From Acridotheres tristis (lineage: Eukaryota; Chordata; Aves; Passeriformes; Sturnidae): a DNA stretch of 64,000 bases. The translations under genes and the position numbers were made by a program. Position 1 is the stretch's first letter. The number at the start of each line of letters is the position of its first letter. The notes under the pieces are model-generated. The model was not told the origin of the DNA, ran no database searches, and saw only the letters and a list, made by a program, of their open reading frames with translations. Location of the stretch: assembly GCA_037013685.1 (NCBI GenBank), contig CM072905.1:2181491-2245490 (forward strand). Direction: 5' to 3'. Of the stretch, positions 61,006 through 64,000 are shown in pieces.

Positions 61006-63649
61006 TCAGGGATTGTCTCAAAAAGTCACAGCCTGCCCCTCCTGGGTGGTTTCTGTGCACATTTAGGATTCTCCCATCACCAAGGATGGAAACCTCACCC
61101 ATTGACCCCATGGATTCCCTGTCCCAGGGGAAAACATCGACATCAAACCCCTCAATTCTCCTGCCTGTGCTGTTCCCTCGGCTGAGGGCGAGCACAGCTC
61201 CCAGCCTGGTGTCTCAGCACCAACATTTCCCATTTTTGCAGTCACTTCTCCCTTTGCTGAATCCTGGTAAAGCCCTCAGCAAAGGAGCACGACACCCTGG
61301 GAGAGATTTTGGCAAAAGCTCCAGCAGAAGAGTGAATTTTCTGGGAGTGAAGGATGTTCTAATTTGCTCACTGCCTCCTTAGCTGGATGTGTTTCCAACT
61401 AGGAAATTGTCTTGGTACAAATTATACATGTATATATATTTTTTATTTCTTAAAATCCTATTGGGAAATCATTTCCTCAGATCTCCTCAGCAATGTTTGT
61501 TTTCCTGCTTTCACTGGATTATGAAAAAGAGAGATGCTTGCAATTTCTGGTTTCTTTAGGGGTGAATTTCATCTCTTTTGTGAAGTTTGTAAACTGCTCA
61601 AGTCTGTTTTAAGTCCTACCCTGTCGTTTTTAAAAAATTTAATAAATCTCATCTAGCAGAAACATTTCTTGGAGAGAGGAATCAAAAATTCTCAAACACG
61701 AGGGAAAAAATTAATAAAAAAAAGAGCTTTTTTTACAGATGAAAAGCAGGGAAAGCATCACAAAAGTTGGATAGGGTTAAAAAAAAAATCTTCATGCCAA
61801 GGATCTTGCCTTGTTGTCTTCCTCTACAAAATCTCCAGCAAACTGCTGGCACTACATGAATCTCACAGTGAGGCAGAAAGCACAGAGGCTCTGCTGAAAT
61901 CGAAGCCCTGCTCGAGATTTTTTTTTTTTTTTTTTTTTTTTTCCAGGGTTTGTGAGAGCGATTTCCCTTCCACCTGCTGAGCAAACAGGATAGCAGTAAA
62001 ATATTTCCTCCGAGTGACTCACAAATCTGTCGGAGGTGATGAGGCCCGTTGGGAGCTGGATGATGTCTTAAATAACGATTTGCTTTTCTGCTCCTGGCGA
62101 GCCGGGCTGGGAACACGAGCTGCATTCCCAAGCTGTGCAGAAGGGAACCAGGGAATCTTCTCCTGGTGCTTGGTTTGCACTCAGGTTTCCAGCAGGCATC
62201 TGCAGCTCGGTGGGGTTTGAGATGCACAAAAAGAATCAGGGGGGGAATTTCAGGAGTTTAGGGATGTGCTGGTTTTACAGGCTGAAAATTTGTCTGAGTT
62301 AATGGCCCAAAATTCCTGCTAGGAATGGGCTCTGCTGCATGGAACACGGGGTTTATCTGCTCAAAAGTTATCTTAGTGGGGTTTTTTTTTTTTCCCAAGT
62401 CAGGGTATTGAAGGATGAAGGCTCCACAGTGCTGGGAGCACCTCCCCACTGCTGGTGTGGAACTTCGTGATCCAATCTATTCCCAAAGGGAAAGGCAAGG
62501 CTTTGTGTGGCCCCTGTCATTCCTGGGGCAGCTCCTCTCTGACTGTCACACCAAGCTGCTCCTCCTGCTGACAGCAGAACCCCAGGAGGCTCCAGCACAT
62601 CTCACCCGCAGCCCTTTTTATTTTTATTTCACTTCCATAAAGGCAAGACAGCAAGGGAAGATTAAAGTGAATTATTGTGTGCTATGGGTTTCGGAAACAT
62701 CCTCGTGCTTCCTTCCCAGGTCATGCTCAGCCCCGTGGGTTGGGGCTGTGGGCTCTGCTCCCATTCCCAGCCCGAGCCCTTCCCATTCCCATCGCTGCTC
62801 TTCCCAACATCCGACCCAACGTGTGTTTCCAAGGGGAAATGATTAACTCCAGCCATCTATAGAAAGAAATTCTTCCTATTTAAAGACACCCCCTGACAAA
62901 GCCCAGTGGGAAAAAAAAAAAATGGCTGCAATTAAAATAGGCTGAGGGTTTTGTTTTTTTTTTTTTTTTCCAAGAATGTTTTAGTGTTTTCCGTGAAGGA
63001 TAAAGAGAAGTTTCTGCAGGAGAACATCTGCCATGGTGCTCCCAATAATTGCTTTTTGAAATTAATATATCCACTGCTTCCCCACTTGAAATTAAATCCC
63101 GTGTATCCAATGGAAATATTGATTTCTAAATAGTTGGAGAGCGAAATTGAAGCACAAACTGGAGGTGTAGTGAGTTAAAGAAAAGAGATATTTAGTTACA
63201 CAGTAATTAATATTTGGACTTGTATTTAACTGATGATCTGAAAACAAGATGACACTTCTGAACAGTCAGGTTGAAAACAATTTGGGTTTATTTTGTTTCA
63301 GACCTGTATTGAGGACTGAAACGTTTATATCCTTCTCACCTTCCACTCCTGCTGAAGATTTTAAACTGAGGTTAAAGAAGGAAAGAAACAGCATAAGCAA
63401 ATTTCAAGGGACAGATTAATTACAAGGCATCTGTAACATTATTTTCCCATTCTCTAATAACCTACCCTGGAATATTTCAGTGTTGTTTTCCCTGTGCCAG
63501 CAGATTCCCACTGAATTTATCCAAAGATCTGAGTTCTTCACTCAGCACTGGCCTGAAAGCCAAGTGGAACCAGTGGGGTCAGGTTTGTTAACAAACTTTA
63601 ACATTGAGATTCTGCTTTTTCTTTCCCTGAAGCCATCACTTTGCCCATG
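61006..63649. other. Unique non-coding sequence
   Basis: A 25-base T-run lies at 61918-61942, with further A- and T-runs near 61715-61725, 62377-62391 and 62951-62969. No gene is seen; the 164-codon minus frame 61733-62227 passes through the T-run as poly-lysine and is not credible. Confidence 0.4.
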
Positions 63650-63716
63650 CCATAGGCTGGACTTGATGATCTCAAGGATTTTTTTCCAACCTAGTTAATT
63701 TGGGGATTCTGTGATA
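63650..63716 (+). mobile_element. CR1 LINE terminal fragment
   Basis: GGCTGGACTTGATGATCTCA is followed by AGGATTTTTTTCCAACCTAG and GGGGATTCTGTGATAAC. It matches the last 65 bp of CR1, with a T-run expanded inside it. Confidence 0.75.
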
Positions 63717-64000
63717 ACACCTCCAGGAAGGATTTTTGGGGTTTTTTTTTCCCTATTTGGGGCATATTCAGGGGAAAGGCTCCAAATCTACAGCAGGAGG
63801 TTTCAAGGTTGATTCCCAACTTGAGGCACTTGGAAAACTGATGAAGGGATGAAGCTGTTCCCATTCACGTGCAGAAAAATCTTGCTCACCCTAGAAACAA
63901 AAGGAAATGCTTTCAGTTTGAATATTTTCAGCTTCCATGGCATGAGAGGCAAATGTAATGGGGGAAAAGAGGAAAACTGAATGAATTCCTTGCAGGAACA
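63717..64000. other. Unique non-coding sequence to window end
   Basis: Nothing recognisable. Confidence 0.4.

Overview
The window looks like vertebrate nuclear DNA from a bird, most probably a songbird. The evidence is several 3' ends of CR1 non-LTR retrotransposons with the usual avian tail (CCAACCCAAACC followed by ATTCTATGA-like sequence), short solo LTRs of avian endogenous-retrovirus type, low CpG, long A/T homopolymers and many minisatellites. There is no bacterial-style gene organisation and no rRNA, tRNA or CRISPR array that I can recognise. Almost all open frames are short and unrelated to known proteins; the longest (495 aa on the minus strand, 15861-17348) is produced by a 17-bp tandem repeat. 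I read the window as intergenic or intronic.

Layout. 1-10 kb: a solo LTR (1119-1543), a diverged LTR-element-like segment (about 5155-5690), a second, different solo LTR on the minus strand (5807-6191), a 13-bp minisatellite (7907-8012) and two CR1 tails in the same orientation (8733-9335). 10-18 kb: a 428-bp pure pyrimidine tract (10471-10898), a CR1 tail, a 14-bp AT-rich array, a 17-bp minisatellite (16578-17290) and a minus-strand CR1 tail. 18-36 kb: mostly unique sequence with two old CR1 remnants, a 29-bp triplication, degenerate palindrome-bearing monomers (22890-23090), a CCCTGCATC-rich array (23664-23938) and a nearly perfect 110-bp triplication (32083-32423). 36-40 kb: a CR1 tail, a second block of the palindromic monomers (36685-36865), then a 2.3-kb array with a 543-bp higher-order period (37515-39790). 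This array abuts a small CpG-richer segment holding a possible first exon. 40-64 kb: two weak coding-like ORFs near 41 kb, a 39-bp repeat, a CR1 tail, a 51-bp array with a 152-bp super-period (48141-49130), a homeodomain/POU-site-rich candidate enhancer (50225-50530), the second copy of the first LTR family (50769-51196), several short arrays and four more CR1 remnants.

Tandem arrays make up roughly 9% of the window by my manual count. I see no coherent multi-gene system. The strongest observations are structural: three solo LTRs with exact target-site duplications, the higher-order repeat arrays, and the palindromic monomers. Candidate exons and regulatory blocks are sequence-pattern inferences at low confidence.
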